Below, piece by piece: positions 25,704 to 34,981 of a DNA stretch of 64,000 nt; the stretch's first letter is position 1; each line of letters begins with the position of its first letter. Origin of the DNA: Paraburkholderia guartelaensis (GTDB lineage: Bacteria > Pseudomonadota > Gammaproteobacteria > Burkholderiales > Burkholderiaceae); NCBI RefSeq assembly GCF_004353905.1, contig NZ_SMOD01000041.1, forward strand, positions 1-64,000, read 5' to 3'. Made by a program: the position numbers and the translations under genes. The notes beneath the pieces were generated by a model. That model made no database searches and was not told the origin of the DNA. It saw nothing but the letters and a program-made list of their open reading frames with translations.

Positions 25704-26543
25704 CTAGTCGAGCAGCTTGGCCGCCACGCGTCGGCGGCGCTTGCGCTCGCGCTTCAGCTCCGCAAGCGCGACGTCTGCGCTCGCCGTGTCGGCGAACACC
25801 TCGCGGTGCTGGGCAAACAGACGTTCGCTGGTCACGGCATCATTGAGCGATCCAAACCGATCCTGAAGTTTCTTGAGCGCTTTGACGTGCCGCGACTCGC
25901 GCCCTGGCAACGTGGATTCGAAGAATTCCAGCAGATAGCGCAACCGTTTCGCTCCTTTGCGAACCTCATGCCATGCGGGGTAGTCGCTGCGTTTCGCCTG
26001 TCGCGCCCGGCGCATGCGCTTGCGCAACGCGCCCCGCGCCAGCCGCACGCGTTCGCGCGCGAGGCGCTTCATCGGCGTGCGGTGCGCGGAAGTGTTCAGC
26101 TCGCGGTTCAGTTCGTGCAACATGTCGCGCAACGCGTGCTTGAGGTCGGTAGCTTCGAGTGTCTCCCTCGCGCGCTCGCGAGCCTCGCGCCGCGCAGCCT
26201 CGACGCGCTCCGCAGAGAGTGCCGGGTCGCCTTTCGCGCCGGCCTTCCCGTCGAGCAATGCAATGGCGATGTCCCAGTCACGTACCTCGCCTGCCGCCAA
26301 TGCCGCACGCTTGAGCAACGCACGCTGCGGCTCGACGCGTTCGCGCCCGAGCAGTGGCCGCCACGCCCACAGCAGCGTGCGCAGCCGTCGCAACGCGACG
26401 CGGAGTTTGTGCAGCTTTTCCGGATCGGAGCCCGGTGACCCAGCTCGGGCGAGCGCTTCGTCGATTAAGGGCTTCGCGTGGCGCGAGAACTGCGATTGCG
26501 CGTCTTTACGTTCGTTGCCCTGTCTTGCCTCCACCTTGCCCAT
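25704..26543 (-). CDS. CHAD domain protein
   Basis: 279 residues, strongly basic and helical. The CHAD pattern is clear: KLHKLRVALRRLRTLLW in the first helical bundle and HEVRKGAKRLRYLLEFF in the second, with conserved His and Arg/Lys residues that bind polyphosphate. The start at 26543 is preceded by GGAGGGG; the longer upstream frame overlaps katE. A polyphosphate-binding role fits the presence of PPK2 in the window. It is 44 bases after katE. Confidence 0.92.
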   Translation of the reverse strand: MGKVEARQGNERKDAQSQFSRHAKPLIDEALARAGSPGSDPEKLHKLRVALRRLRTLLWAWRPLLGRERVEPQRALLKRAALAAGEVRDWDIAIALLDGKAGAKGDPALSAERVEAARREARERARETLEATDLKHALRDMLHELNRELNTSAHRTPMKRLARERVRLARGALRKRMRRARQAKRSDYPAWHEVRKGAKRLRYLLEFFESTLPGRESRHVKALKKLQDRFGSLNDAVTSERLFAQHREVFADTASADVALAELKRERKRRRRVAAKLLD

Positions 26544-26587
26544 CTCCCCTCCCACTGCGAAGCGACCTGTTCCCCTGCGTCTCGCGC

Positions 26588-28684
26588 TCAGGCAGGCACC
26601 GCCAGCGCTTGCGCCATGCGCGACCACACGCGGTGCTGTCCCGCCGCCTCGATGAACTCCTTGAGCGCGCGTTTGAGATCCGCCTCGTCGCCGCTCGCCA
26701 CGCCGTCAGCCGGATCAGGCAACTGCGCGGCAGCGAGGACGAGCCGGCCTGTGTCGACTGCGCCTATCGCCTTGAGATGCTTGAAGGCTTCGAGCACGAA
26801 GTGCCGCGCGTCGCCCGATTGCGTGAGCATTTCCGTGGCCTTCTCGCCGCCGGGAATAAACACGGCGTCGAACATCACGGAGGGCATGCCCGTAACGGTC
26901 GCGTCCGGCGTCACGTCACCGATTGGCTCAAGCGTGGGCGCGATGACGAGCGCCGTTGCGCCTTCCTTCGCGAACGCGTCGCGCAGTTTCTTGAGCGTGG
27001 TCGAATCGGCACCTGGCGCCGTGAGCAACGCGATCTTGCGTGTTTTGATACCGGGCTGCACGCGGTTTAGCAAGCTTAGCGCGGGCGAGCTGGCTGTCTT
27101 CGGCTTGCCCGGCTTGCTGCCCGCTTTGGGCTTCGGCAGGCCGAGCGCTTGCGCCACGCTCGCGGCAAGGTCCGCGTCGATATTCGCGAGAATCTCGTTG
27201 ACCTCGCGCTCACGTATTTCCGGCTTCGTGACCTTGCCCAGTTCGAACGTATAGGCGGCCTTGATGTGCTCTCTCTCGGGCTCCGACATGCTGTTGTAGA
27301 ACATCGTCGCCTGCGAGAAGTGGTCAGCGAATGACTCGCTGCGCACCCGAATCTTCACACCGTCCATGCGCTCCTGGTAGCTTTCGAAGCCCCCGTCCTG
27401 CGGCGTGGTTTCCTTCGGCCAGCCGCCGCTCACCGAGTTCGGCTCGTACGAGGCCTGCCCGACGTTGATGGTCTGTCGGTGCATGGCGTCGCGCTGGTTG
27501 TTGTGAAACGGGCATACAGGCCGGTTGATCGGTATCTCGTGGAAATTGGGGCCGCCGAGCCGGCTGATCTGCGTGTCCGTGTAGGAGAACAGTCGCCCTT
27601 GCAGCAAGGGGTCGTTCGTGAAATCGATGCCTGGCACGATATGGCCTGGGTGGAACGCCACCTGTTCGGTTTCCGCAAAGAAGTTGTCGGGGTTGCGGTT
27701 GAGCGTCATCTTGCCGATGATCTTCACCGGCACCAGCTCTTCAGGAATGAGCTTGGTGGGGTCGAGCAGATCGAAGTCGAACTTATGCTCGTCCTTTTCT
27801 TCCACGACCTGCACGCCCAGCTCGAACTCGGGGTAATCGCCGCGCTCGATCGCTTCCCACAAGTCGCGGCGGTGAAAATCGGGGTCCTTGCCTGCAATCT
27901 TCTGCGCTTCATCCCACAGCAACGAATACGAGCCCAGTACGGGCCGCCAGTGCCATTTGATGAAGCGTGCCTTGCCCTTCGCGTTGACGAGGCGGAACGT
28001 ATGGACTCCGAAGCCTTCCATGGTGCGCAGGCTGCGCGGGATGGCGCGGTCGGACATGGCCCAGATGACCGTGTGCGCGCTCTCCGGCACGAGCGAGACG
28101 AAGTCCCAGAACGTGTCATGCGCGCTGCCGCCGGTCGGCATTTCATTGGGCGCCTCGGGCTTTACGGCGTGCACGAAGTCGGGAAACTTGATCGCATCCT
28201 GAATGAAGAAGACCGGCATGTTATTGCCGACCAGGTCGAAATTGCCTTCTTCCGTGTAGAACTTCGTGGCGAAGCCGCGCACGTCGCGCACGGTGTCCGC
28301 TGAGCCGCGCGGACCCTGCACCGTCGAAAAGCGCACGTACACCGGGGTCTCCTTCGCTGGGTCCTGCAGAAAAGCGGCGCGCGTCAGTTCGGCCTGCGAT
28401 TCGTAGACGCGAAATACACCGTGCGCTGCCGAGCCTCGCGCATGGACAATACGCTCGGGTATGCGCTCGTGGTCGAAGTGCGTGATCTTTTCACGCATGA
28501 TGAAATCTTCGAGCAGCGACGGGCCGCGCGGTCCCGCGCGCAACGTGTTCTGGTTGTCGGCGATCTTCACGCCCTGGTTGCTGCGCAACGCCTCGCCATC
28601 CGCGTGCGCGCGAAACGGTTCGAGGCTCTGCGATTTTGCGTCGGTGGGCGCGTGCTTGCTTTGGGGGCGATTGCGGTGTGGCAT
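26588..28684 (-). CDS. katE: Catalase HPII (large-subunit clade 2 haem catalase)
   Basis: 698 residues, the size of large catalases with a C-terminal DJ-1-like domain. Distal His81 lies in RIVHARGSAAHG, the distal Asn in FDLVGNNMPVFF (about residue 155) and the proximal Tyr in RLFSYTDTQ (about 368). Residues about 545-698 form the flavodoxin/DJ-1-like C-terminal domain (KIALLTAPGADS, PGGEKATEML). The ATG at 28684 has AGGAGC upstream. It heads a four-gene operon and is divergent from the Rieske/ferredoxin-reductase gene. It removes hydrogen peroxide in the cytoplasm, typically in stationary phase. Confidence 0.96.
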   Translation of the reverse strand: MPHRNRPQSKHAPTDAKSQSLEPFRAHADGEALRSNQGVKIADNQNTLRAGPRGPSLLEDFIMREKITHFDHERIPERIVHARGSAAHGVFRVYESQAELTRAAFLQDPAKETPVYVRFSTVQGPRGSADTVRDVRGFATKFYTEEGNFDLVGNNMPVFFIQDAIKFPDFVHAVKPEAPNEMPTGGSAHDTFWDFVSLVPESAHTVIWAMSDRAIPRSLRTMEGFGVHTFRLVNAKGKARFIKWHWRPVLGSYSLLWDEAQKIAGKDPDFHRRDLWEAIERGDYPEFELGVQVVEEKDEHKFDFDLLDPTKLIPEELVPVKIIGKMTLNRNPDNFFAETEQVAFHPGHIVPGIDFTNDPLLQGRLFSYTDTQISRLGGPNFHEIPINRPVCPFHNNQRDAMHRQTINVGQASYEPNSVSGGWPKETTPQDGGFESYQERMDGVKIRVRSESFADHFSQATMFYNSMSEPEREHIKAAYTFELGKVTKPEIREREVNEILANIDADLAASVAQALGLPKPKAGSKPGKPKTASSPALSLLNRVQPGIKTRKIALLTAPGADSTTLKKLRDAFAKEGATALVIAPTLEPIGDVTPDATVTGMPSVMFDAVFIPGGEKATEMLTQSGDARHFVLEAFKHLKAIGAVDTGRLVLAAAQLPDPADGVASGDEADLKRALKEFIEAAGQHRVWSRMAQALAVPA

Positions 28685-28833
28685 GGGGGCTCCTGATGAT
28701 TGCTGCGGCTGCATGGGCATTCACCCAGCGCAAGCGATGTGCCACTGCGGGGTTTGTGGTCCAACGACCGTCCACGCATTCCGGCACGCTGTTTGCGCAC
28801 GCCCAGGTCAGAACAACCGGGCAGGAGCGCGTG

Positions 28834-30414
28834 ATGACCAGATGGATCGAGGCAATGCAGGTCGCGGCGTTGCCTGCGCAAAGCATGCGGCGCGTGGAAC
28901 TCGAAGGCGTCCCGGTGTTGCTTGTGAACGCTGGAACGAGTTCACACCCGCAAGACCCGCAAGTGCGCGCATTCACGGCTGATTGTCCGCATGCGGGCGC
29001 GCCGCTCGAGCAGGGGGCGCTGTGCGAGGGGCGTATCGTTTGCCCCTGGCACAAGGCGGCTTTTGCCGTCGAGAACGGCCAATGGCTGGAACCACCCGCG
29101 CTCGAGGGGCTGAAAACGTACCCGGTCCGCGTCGAGTCCGATGCCGTATTCGTCGACCTCGAGCCGGAGCGCGCCGCGCCGCAAGGCCCCAAACAAGCCA
29201 GGCCCGGGCCGCAGCGCCGCATCGCGATCATCGGCGGGGGCGCCGCTGCGGCAGCGGCGGCCGCCACGCTCCTCGAAGTCGGCTTCACGGGCGAGGTGAC
29301 GATGTTCGCCGCGGAACCGCAAGCGCCCTACGACCGCACCTGTCTGAGCAAGTTCGTGCCGGCCGGCGAGATGAAGCCCGGCGAGGTACCGGCTATCCTT
29401 CCCGAGGCCTTGACCCGCGACCCGCGTCTGCGAATTGAGCACCGCGAAGTGACGCGCTTCGATGTGCCAACGCGCCAGGTGACGCTCGCCGACGGCCGCC
29501 AGCCCGCGTTCGACGCCGTGCTGATCGCAAGCGGCTCGGTGCCGGTTCGGCCCGGCATTGCTGGCGCAGAATTGGGCCGCGTTTTCACCTTGCGCACGCT
29601 CGCCGACGCGGGCGGCATCCTCGAAGTACTGTCTTTAGGTGACCCCGCCGTCATTCTCGGTGACAGCTTCATCGGCCTCGAAACGGCCTCGGCCTTGCGC
29701 AAGCGCGGTGTGGAGGTGACCATCGTCGCACCCAGCGGGCTGCCGCTGCAGCGGGCGCTCGGCGCACGCGTCGGCGGCTTGATGCGCGACTGGCACGAAG
29801 CAAAGGGCGTGGTGTTCCGCCGCGCCAAGGCCGTGCGCTTCGTGGGGGACGGTAACGTCGAAAGCGTCGAACTCGACGACGGCCGCACGGTTCACGCGAA
29901 GGCGGTGATCGTCGGCATCGGCGTGCGCCCCGCCACGCAGTTTCTGAGCGGTATCGAACTCGACGAAGATGGCGGCGTATCGGTGGACTCCACCATGCGA
30001 GCCGCGCCGGATGTCTACGCCGTCGGCGACATCGCGCGCTTCCCGCTGGACAGCATGGCAGGCTCTCCAGGCTCTGCGCAGAAGGCCCGTATCGAGCATT
30101 GGCGTGTGGCCCAGCAACAAGCGCGTATCGCCGCGCTGAACCTGCTTGGCGAAAATGTGCGCTATGAGGGGGTGCCTTTCTTCTGGACCCAGCACTATGA
30201 CAAGCGCCTCGACTATCTGGGCCATGCCGGGAACTGGGACGATATGGTGATATCGGGCCGTCCCGGCGATGAACGCTTCGGAATCCTGTATTCCCAGCAG
30301 GGCCAGGTGCAGGCCGTGCTGGCCTGCGGCTACGAGCGGGAGATGGCGTTTCTCAGCGAACGCATGCGCGAACGCTTGTCCACCGACGAAGCACGCACGA
30401 TTCTTGGGTTGTGA
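28834..30414 (+). CDS. Rieske-domain/FAD-dependent ferredoxin-reductase-like fusion
   Basis: 526 residues. Residues about 1-115 are a Rieske [2Fe-2S] domain with ligands Cys51, His53, Cys70 and His73 (CPHAG and CPWHK). The rest is a pyridine-nucleotide-disulfide-type reductase with the FAD motif IAIIGGGAAAAAAA near 130, an NAD-binding AVILGDSFIGLETA segment and VYAVGDIARFP. The layout resembles AIF-like and nitrite-reductase-type NADH reductases. The ATG at 28834 has AGGAG upstream. Its stop overlaps the next start (TGATG). The electron acceptor is unknown. Confidence 0.92.
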   Translation: MTRWIEAMQVAALPAQSMRRVELEGVPVLLVNAGTSSHPQDPQVRAFTADCPHAGAPLEQGALCEGRIVCPWHKAAFAVENGQWLEPPALEGLKTYPVRVESDAVFVDLEPERAAPQGPKQARPGPQRRIAIIGGGAAAAAAAATLLEVGFTGEVTMFAAEPQAPYDRTCLSKFVPAGEMKPGEVPAILPEALTRDPRLRIEHREVTRFDVPTRQVTLADGRQPAFDAVLIASGSVPVRPGIAGAELGRVFTLRTLADAGGILEVLSLGDPAVILGDSFIGLETASALRKRGVEVTIVAPSGLPLQRALGARVGGLMRDWHEAKGVVFRRAKAVRFVGDGNVESVELDDGRTVHAKAVIVGIGVRPATQFLSGIELDEDGGVSVDSTMRAAPDVYAVGDIARFPLDSMAGSPGSAQKARIEHWRVAQQQARIAALNLLGENVRYEGVPFFWTQHYDKRLDYLGHAGNWDDMVISGRPGDERFGILYSQQGQVQAVLACGYEREMAFLSERMRERLSTDEARTILGL

Positions 30415-31490
30415 TGGACTACGACGCATCTCTCGCCGTTCGCGCACCAGCCGGAGACAGCGAGCATGGCCGCTTCGACTTTGCAGCGCTGCTGCAAGGC
30501 TATATGCTGCCGCTCGACGCGCAGTCACTTGCCGGAGCCGCACGCCGGCTCGTCGCCGCGTGCCCGTCGCTGCCCCAGCCGGGAGGCGGCCATACGCTCG
30601 CGCGCTGGCAATTTCTCGCGGGTCTCGCCGCCCACGATCTCTCGCTCGTCAAGATTTACGAAGCGCACGCCGACGCGCTCGCCATTCACGCGGAACTCGC
30701 GGCGCCTCGCATGCCGCGCGACAGTGCGGCATGCGGCACCGCCCCCGAGATATGGGGCGTATGGGCCGCGCGCTCGCCACGCAACGAGTTGCGTTTCACC
30801 TCGAGTCGCAGCGGTCACGTATTGCTTTCCGGCGTCAAGCCGTGGTGCTCGGGCGCGGCATTCGTCACGCACGCGCTCGTGACCTGTGTCGACAGCGACG
30901 ATCGCGACTGGCTCGCTGCACTGCCCATCGGCCAGCCAGGCGTGACGGTCACGGCGCGCGGCTGGGAGGCGGTCGGCATGGCGGCGACGCAAAGCGTCGA
31001 GATCGATGTGCAAAACGCGCACGCCACCCTCGTGGGTCCAGGTGGCGCGTACTTGCGACGTCCTGGCTTCTGGCACGGCGGCGCGGGCATGGCCGCGTGC
31101 TGGTACGGCGCAGCGGCAGCGCTGGCGGTGCGCCTGCGCGAAGCGGCCCGGCGACGCGACGACCCTCACCTGAATGCTCATCTGGGCGCGGCCGACGTCG
31201 CGTTGAGTGCTGCACGCGCGTTGCTGCGCGAAGCGGCGCACGCAATCGACGCCGCGCCAGAAGCCGACGCCATGGCGCTCGCGTTGCGCGTGCGCGCCGC
31301 GGTCGAAAGCGCGGTGGAAGTCACGCTGCACGCCTGTACGCGAGGTTTGGGCGCGGGGCCGCTGTGCCGCAACCGCTGGTTTGCCCGGATGGCGGCAGAC
31401 CTGCCCGTGTTCGTGCGCCAGAGCCATGCCGAGCACGATCTCGCAGCGCTCGCGAAGCATGCCTCAACGAACGAGGACTGGTCGCTCTGA
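30414..31490 (+). CDS. Acyl-CoA-dehydrogenase-like protein
   Basis: 358 residues, somewhat shorter than typical acyl-CoA dehydrogenases. It retains the helical N-terminal domain (LARWQFLAGLAAHDLSLVKIYEAHADAL), a beta-domain with SGVKPWCSGAAFVTHALV, and a helical C-terminal domain ending FVRQSHAEHDLAAL. I do not see the usual catalytic Glu motif clearly. A GTG three bases upstream could be the start instead. Such degenerate members occur beside PIG-L deacetylase, methyltransferase and glycosyltransferase genes, as here. Its real reaction is unknown. Confidence 0.82.
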   Translation: MDYDASLAVRAPAGDSEHGRFDFAALLQGYMLPLDAQSLAGAARRLVAACPSLPQPGGGHTLARWQFLAGLAAHDLSLVKIYEAHADALAIHAELAAPRMPRDSAACGTAPEIWGVWAARSPRNELRFTSSRSGHVLLSGVKPWCSGAAFVTHALVTCVDSDDRDWLAALPIGQPGVTVTARGWEAVGMAATQSVEIDVQNAHATLVGPGGAYLRRPGFWHGGAGMAACWYGAAAALAVRLREAARRRDDPHLNAHLGAADVALSAARALLREAAHAIDAAPEADAMALALRVRAAVESAVEVTLHACTRGLGAGPLCRNRWFARMAADLPVFVRQSHAEHDLAALAKHASTNEDWSL

Positions 31491-31505
31491 GCCCGCGCTT
31501 ACGCC

Positions 31506-32123
31506 ATGGAACCACACACTTCGCGCGCCGCCCACTTCGATGCCCAGTTCGCGCATGACGCCGATCCGTGGCGCTACCGCACCAGCTGGTATGAGGCACG
31601 CAAACGCGCTCTCACACTCGCCGCATTGCCGCGCGCGCTTTACCGCCGCGCTTTTGAGCCAGGCTGCGCGGGCGGCGAGCTTTCCGCAGCACTCGCGCCG
31701 CGCTGTGACCGGCTGCTATGCGCAGACTTTGCCCCGCGCGCTGTGGAGTTCGCCCGCTCGCGCCTCGCGTCATTCGCTCATGTGCAGATCGAGCGGCGCG
31801 CGATGCCTGCCGACTGGCCCGACGGACGTTTCGACCTGATCGTGGTGAGCGAGATCGCCTATTACCTGGGGGAAGCCGGCTGCACGGCAATGGCAACGCT
31901 CGCCGCGACGGCGCTGGAGGCGGACGGCACGCTCCTCTGCTGCCACTGGCGGCACGGCGGAGAACATTGGATGGTCGATAGCGCGCGGGTGCACGGCATC
32001 TTCGCGAACCAGGCAATGCGCGCCTCGCTGCATCGCGTCGTGCACGCGGAAGACGCCGACTTTCTGCTCGATGTGTGGAGCGCGGACCCGCTCAGCGTGG
32101 CCCGCCGTGAACGCGCGGGCTGA
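31506..32123 (+). CDS. NodS-like SAM-dependent methyltransferase
   Basis: 205 residues. It opens with HFDAQFAHDADPWRYRTSWYEARKR-type residues typical of NodS-like N-methyltransferases, followed by a SAM-binding motif FEPGCAGGELSAAL (Gly-rich loop) and FDLIVVSEIAYYL. NodS methylates the de-N-acetylated amino group of chitooligosaccharides; here the substrate is unknown. It follows the acyl-CoA-dehydrogenase-like gene by 15 bases and precedes the CDF gene by 9. Confidence 0.9.
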   Translation: MEPHTSRAAHFDAQFAHDADPWRYRTSWYEARKRALTLAALPRALYRRAFEPGCAGGELSAALAPRCDRLLCADFAPRAVEFARSRLASFAHVQIERRAMPADWPDGRFDLIVVSEIAYYLGEAGCTAMATLAATALEADGTLLCCHWRHGGEHWMVDSARVHGIFANQAMRASLHRVVHAEDADFLLDVWSADPLSVARRERAG

Positions 32124-32132
32124 GCGCCTAAG

Positions 32133-33071
32133 ATGCCGGCCACCGTCCCCCGCGCCGTCTACTACGCCCTCGCCTCGAACGCCGTGGTGGCGCTCTGCAA
32201 ATTCGCCGCGGCCGCGTACACGAACTCCGGCGCGACGCTGTCCGAAGCGGTGCACTCCAGCGCCGACTGTCTGAACCAGGTGCTGCTCATTACGGGACGG
32301 CGCGCGGCGCACAGCGGCCCCGACGAGGAGCACCCGCTCGGCTTTGGCCGTGAAACGCACTTCTACGCCATGCTGGTGGCGCTACAATTCTTTCTGGTCG
32401 GTGGTCTCGCTTCGATAGGGATCGGCGCGTGGCGTCTCTGGCATCGCAGTGGCCTCGATCGCCCGGAGATCGCCGTCGCCGTGCTGTTCGTCTCCGCGCT
32501 GGTCGAGGGCGCGGCCTTGCGCGCGTCGATTCTTTCGATCGAGAGGAAGCACCGTGCGGGAGGCCTCTGGCGCTGGTTCCGCGAGACCGGCGAACTGGAA
32601 ACCATGCTCTCGATAGGCGAGGACACCGCCGCGCTCGCGGGCGTGCTCGTCTCGCTCACCGGCACAGGGCTCGCCGCGCTCACAGGCCGGCCGGGATTCG
32701 ACGCGCTCGGCAGCATCGGCGTTGGCCTCGTGATGATCGCGACGGCGGTGTTGTCGCTACGGGAAATCAAGTCATTGATCGTTGGCGAGGCGGCGCGCCC
32801 AAGCGTGCGCAAGGCGATGCGCGCCTGGCTCGACGCGCGGCCCGAAATCGGCCATATCGTGAGCCTCGTGGTGCTGCGCTGGTCGGACAGCCTGCTTGTC
32901 GCCATCCAGGCTGAGCTTGCCGAACACTGCGACGCCGAAGAACTCGTGCGCGTCATTGACCGTATCGAGAACGCGTTCCAGGACGCTTTTCCAGCCGCGC
33001 GGTGGGTATTCTTTGAGCCCGAGCTGCGGGAGCACGGCGAGCATCCGCTTTGGTCCGCGTGCCGTCGCTAG
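32133..33071 (+). CDS. Cation diffusion facilitator family transporter
   Basis: 312 residues. Six membrane helices and a short C-terminal cytoplasmic domain match CDF transporters. The helix-2 metal motif is HSSADCLNQ and a second acidic cluster is GEDTAALAGV. CDF proteins export Zn2+, Fe2+, Mn2+ or other divalent cations in exchange for protons; the metal is not predictable from these residues. It is probably co-transcribed with the NodS-like gene. Confidence 0.92.
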   Translation: MPATVPRAVYYALASNAVVALCKFAAAAYTNSGATLSEAVHSSADCLNQVLLITGRRAAHSGPDEEHPLGFGRETHFYAMLVALQFFLVGGLASIGIGAWRLWHRSGLDRPEIAVAVLFVSALVEGAALRASILSIERKHRAGGLWRWFRETGELETMLSIGEDTAALAGVLVSLTGTGLAALTGRPGFDALGSIGVGLVMIATAVLSLREIKSLIVGEAARPSVRKAMRAWLDARPEIGHIVSLVVLRWSDSLLVAIQAELAEHCDAEELVRVIDRIENAFQDAFPAARWVFFEPELREHGEHPLWSACRR

Positions 33072-33081
33072 GTCCGCCTCG

Positions 33082-33804
33082 CTATGCCCGCATGACGCGC
33101 CAGTAACGTTCGGGCCTCGCGAGATCGGCGGGAAAGCGCGCGTCAAAGGCGCGTAGCTGACTTTCGTATTCGATGATGGCGCGGCGCCTGATCGAAAGCG
33201 CCCGTGCGGTGAGGCGTTCGGGGCGCCAGGATGCGTCGAGTGGCGCAGCGTGCAGCCCGCCCGCTTCGAGTTCGGCCAGACGCTTTTCCACGGCGCCGCG
33301 CGCCGAGCGATGAATCGCATCTTCGTAGACGATGCAGGACGCCACCCGGCCCGTACGCAGCAGGCGGGCCCACGCGTCGCCCACGCGCACATGGTCCGGA
33401 TGGCGCACGCCCAGCGGCACGACGAGCGATGCGTCGACCGTGCACGCGCACTCGTACTCTCTCGCAATTTCATCGGCAAGCCTGGCAATATCGGGTAGCG
33501 TGCCATATTGGCCGTCCAGAAAGGGCAAACGGATTGCCCGCGCGCCGAAGTATGTAAGGGCGCGATCGTCTTCGCGCATGCGCTCGCGCATCGCTTGCGT
33601 CGAATCGTAGAAGCCCGCGGCGCGATCCCACTCCGTACGCTGGGGAGGTGCAGGGAATCCCGCGAACACCGTGCAGACGCACGCCCCTGAACACGTGGCG
33701 AGGAGCGCGGCACAACCGAACGCCGCGTCGTCGAGATGCGGCGAGACCACGAAAAGCCGGCACGCGCCGTTCGCCGCTTCGGGATGCAGGCAATCTTTGT
33801 CCAT
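33082..33804 (-). CDS. PIG-L (LmbE) family deacetylase
   Basis: 240 residues. It has the metal-binding PHLDD motif (VVSPHLDDAAFGCAALLA, about residue 20) and the second HPDH motif in LGVRHPDHVRVGDA. The family removes acetyl groups from N-acetylglucosamine-type or related amide substrates with Zn2+. It lies convergent to the CDF gene and after the glycosyltransferase gene (32 bases), with which it likely forms an operon. Confidence 0.92.
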   Translation of the reverse strand: MDKDCLHPEAANGACRLFVVSPHLDDAAFGCAALLATCSGACVCTVFAGFPAPPQRTEWDRAAGFYDSTQAMRERMREDDRALTYFGARAIRLPFLDGQYGTLPDIARLADEIAREYECACTVDASLVVPLGVRHPDHVRVGDAWARLLRTGRVASCIVYEDAIHRSARGAVEKRLAELEAGGLHAAPLDASWRPERLTARALSIRRRAIIEYESQLRAFDARFPADLARPERYWRVMRA

Positions 33805-33835
33805 CGCGGTCGTCCGTGTATTGATCAGTCTGAGT

Positions 33836-34543
33836 TCAATCGGTCTCGGTGGTGGCGCTTACTTCGCCATCCCGCGCTTCGTTTTGCGCCTCACTCTGCG
33901 CCCATGCCGCGAGCGTGTCCCCGAAGCCGCCGCACACGCGCGCGTCGAGCCTCGCGCTCGTGACCACTCGCGGCGCGGCGCTCCATGCGATCACCGCGCC
34001 GGTCGCGCCCAGCATTTCCACGAGCGCCACGTCTTCGCCACAGGCAAGCGGCGCGAAGCCGCCCGCGCGCCGGTACGCGTGAGCACAAACGCCGAGGTTC
34101 GCGCCATGCACGTGGCGATGGCCGTCGGCGTCGTGGTAGCGTGCTCGCCACGCATCGAGCGTGCGCGCGGGGTGGCGGCTCCAGTCGTCGACGGTCACTG
34201 GCCCGCATACGGCGTCGACTCCTTGCGCCAGTTGCATGACTAGCCAGTCCGGTGCAACGCGGCTATCGGCGTCCGAGAAAGCGAGCCAGCGGGCGCCCCG
34301 CTCCAGCATCCAGAACGCGCCGGCCGCGCGGGCAACGCCCACGTTACGGGCATCGACCGCCAAGCTTTCCACGCCGGCTCGCTGCGCGATGCCGGCCGAG
34401 GCGTCAGTGCAGGCGTCGAGCACCACGAGCACGCGCACGGGTTCGCCAGAAAGCGCCGGGTGTCGTGCGGCAGCAATGGCCGCATGCAGGCACGGTGTAA
34501 GCAGACACTCTTCGTCGTGCGCGGGTATCACGATGCCGATCAT
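33836..34543 (-). CDS. Glycosyltransferase family 2 protein
   Basis: 235 residues. The GT-A signature is clear: IGIVIPAHDEECLL at the N-terminus, VLVVLDACTDAS, a metal-binding SDADSRVAPDWL and HGANLGVCAHAYRRAGGF. No membrane anchor is seen. The ATG at 34543 gives the canonical GT2 beginning; a longer frame upstream is Cys/Arg-rich. With the downstream PIG-L gene it could make and deacetylate a glycan or glycolipid. Confidence 0.9.
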   Translation of the reverse strand: MIGIVIPAHDEECLLTPCLHAAIAAARHPALSGEPVRVLVVLDACTDASAGIAQRAGVESLAVDARNVGVARAAGAFWMLERGARWLAFSDADSRVAPDWLVMQLAQGVDAVCGPVTVDDWSRHPARTLDAWRARYHDADGHRHVHGANLGVCAHAYRRAGGFAPLACGEDVALVEMLGATGAVIAWSAAPRVVTSARLDARVCGGFGDTLAAWAQSEAQNEARDGEVSATTETD

Positions 34544-34744
34544 GGAGATCCTCGGGCCGTTAGGGGTTGCGCGTCGGTTGCGCATGAACCTGCTTCGGCC
34601 CGCGGGGAGCCGCATGTGAGCGCAAGCGCAACTGCAGTGCCCGTCGGGCCGTGCGCTGCGGGCATGGGTCATGCGCTTTCGCCTGAACCACGCATCGCCC
34701 CACAGCCTTCATCACAACCGCCCAGGTAGAGGAGAGCCGATATC

Positions 34745-34981
34745 ATGAGCGCCAACGTTGCCCATCACGCGCGCTGCACGATTCGGGGGGCGCCCGCGAT
34801 CGTGTCGTTCTATCCCGACAGCCGCATCGTGCGCATCAGCGCGGAAGACGGCCATTGCTTCAAGCAGATGCGCTGGCTGTTTGGCTGGCAGGCGCTACTC
34901 GACGTGGTGGGCGACGCAGAAGAGTTCGCGCACACGGTTCCTCCAGATGCTTCGCAATACGAACCACGGGTGGCGTCATGA
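34745..34981 (+). CDS. Small hypothetical protein coupled to the enolase-superfamily gene
   Basis: 78 residues with the core SFYPDSRIVRISAEDGHCFKQ and MRWLFGWQALLDVVGDAEEF. GAGGAG lies upstream of the ATG at 34745. Its stop overlaps the start of the enolase-superfamily gene (ATGA at 34978), so the two are translated together. No known family was recognised; it is cytoplasmic and may be a partner protein. Confidence 0.75.
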   Translation: MSANVAHHARCTIRGAPAIVSFYPDSRIVRISAEDGHCFKQMRWLFGWQALLDVVGDAEEFAHTVPPDASQYEPRVAS

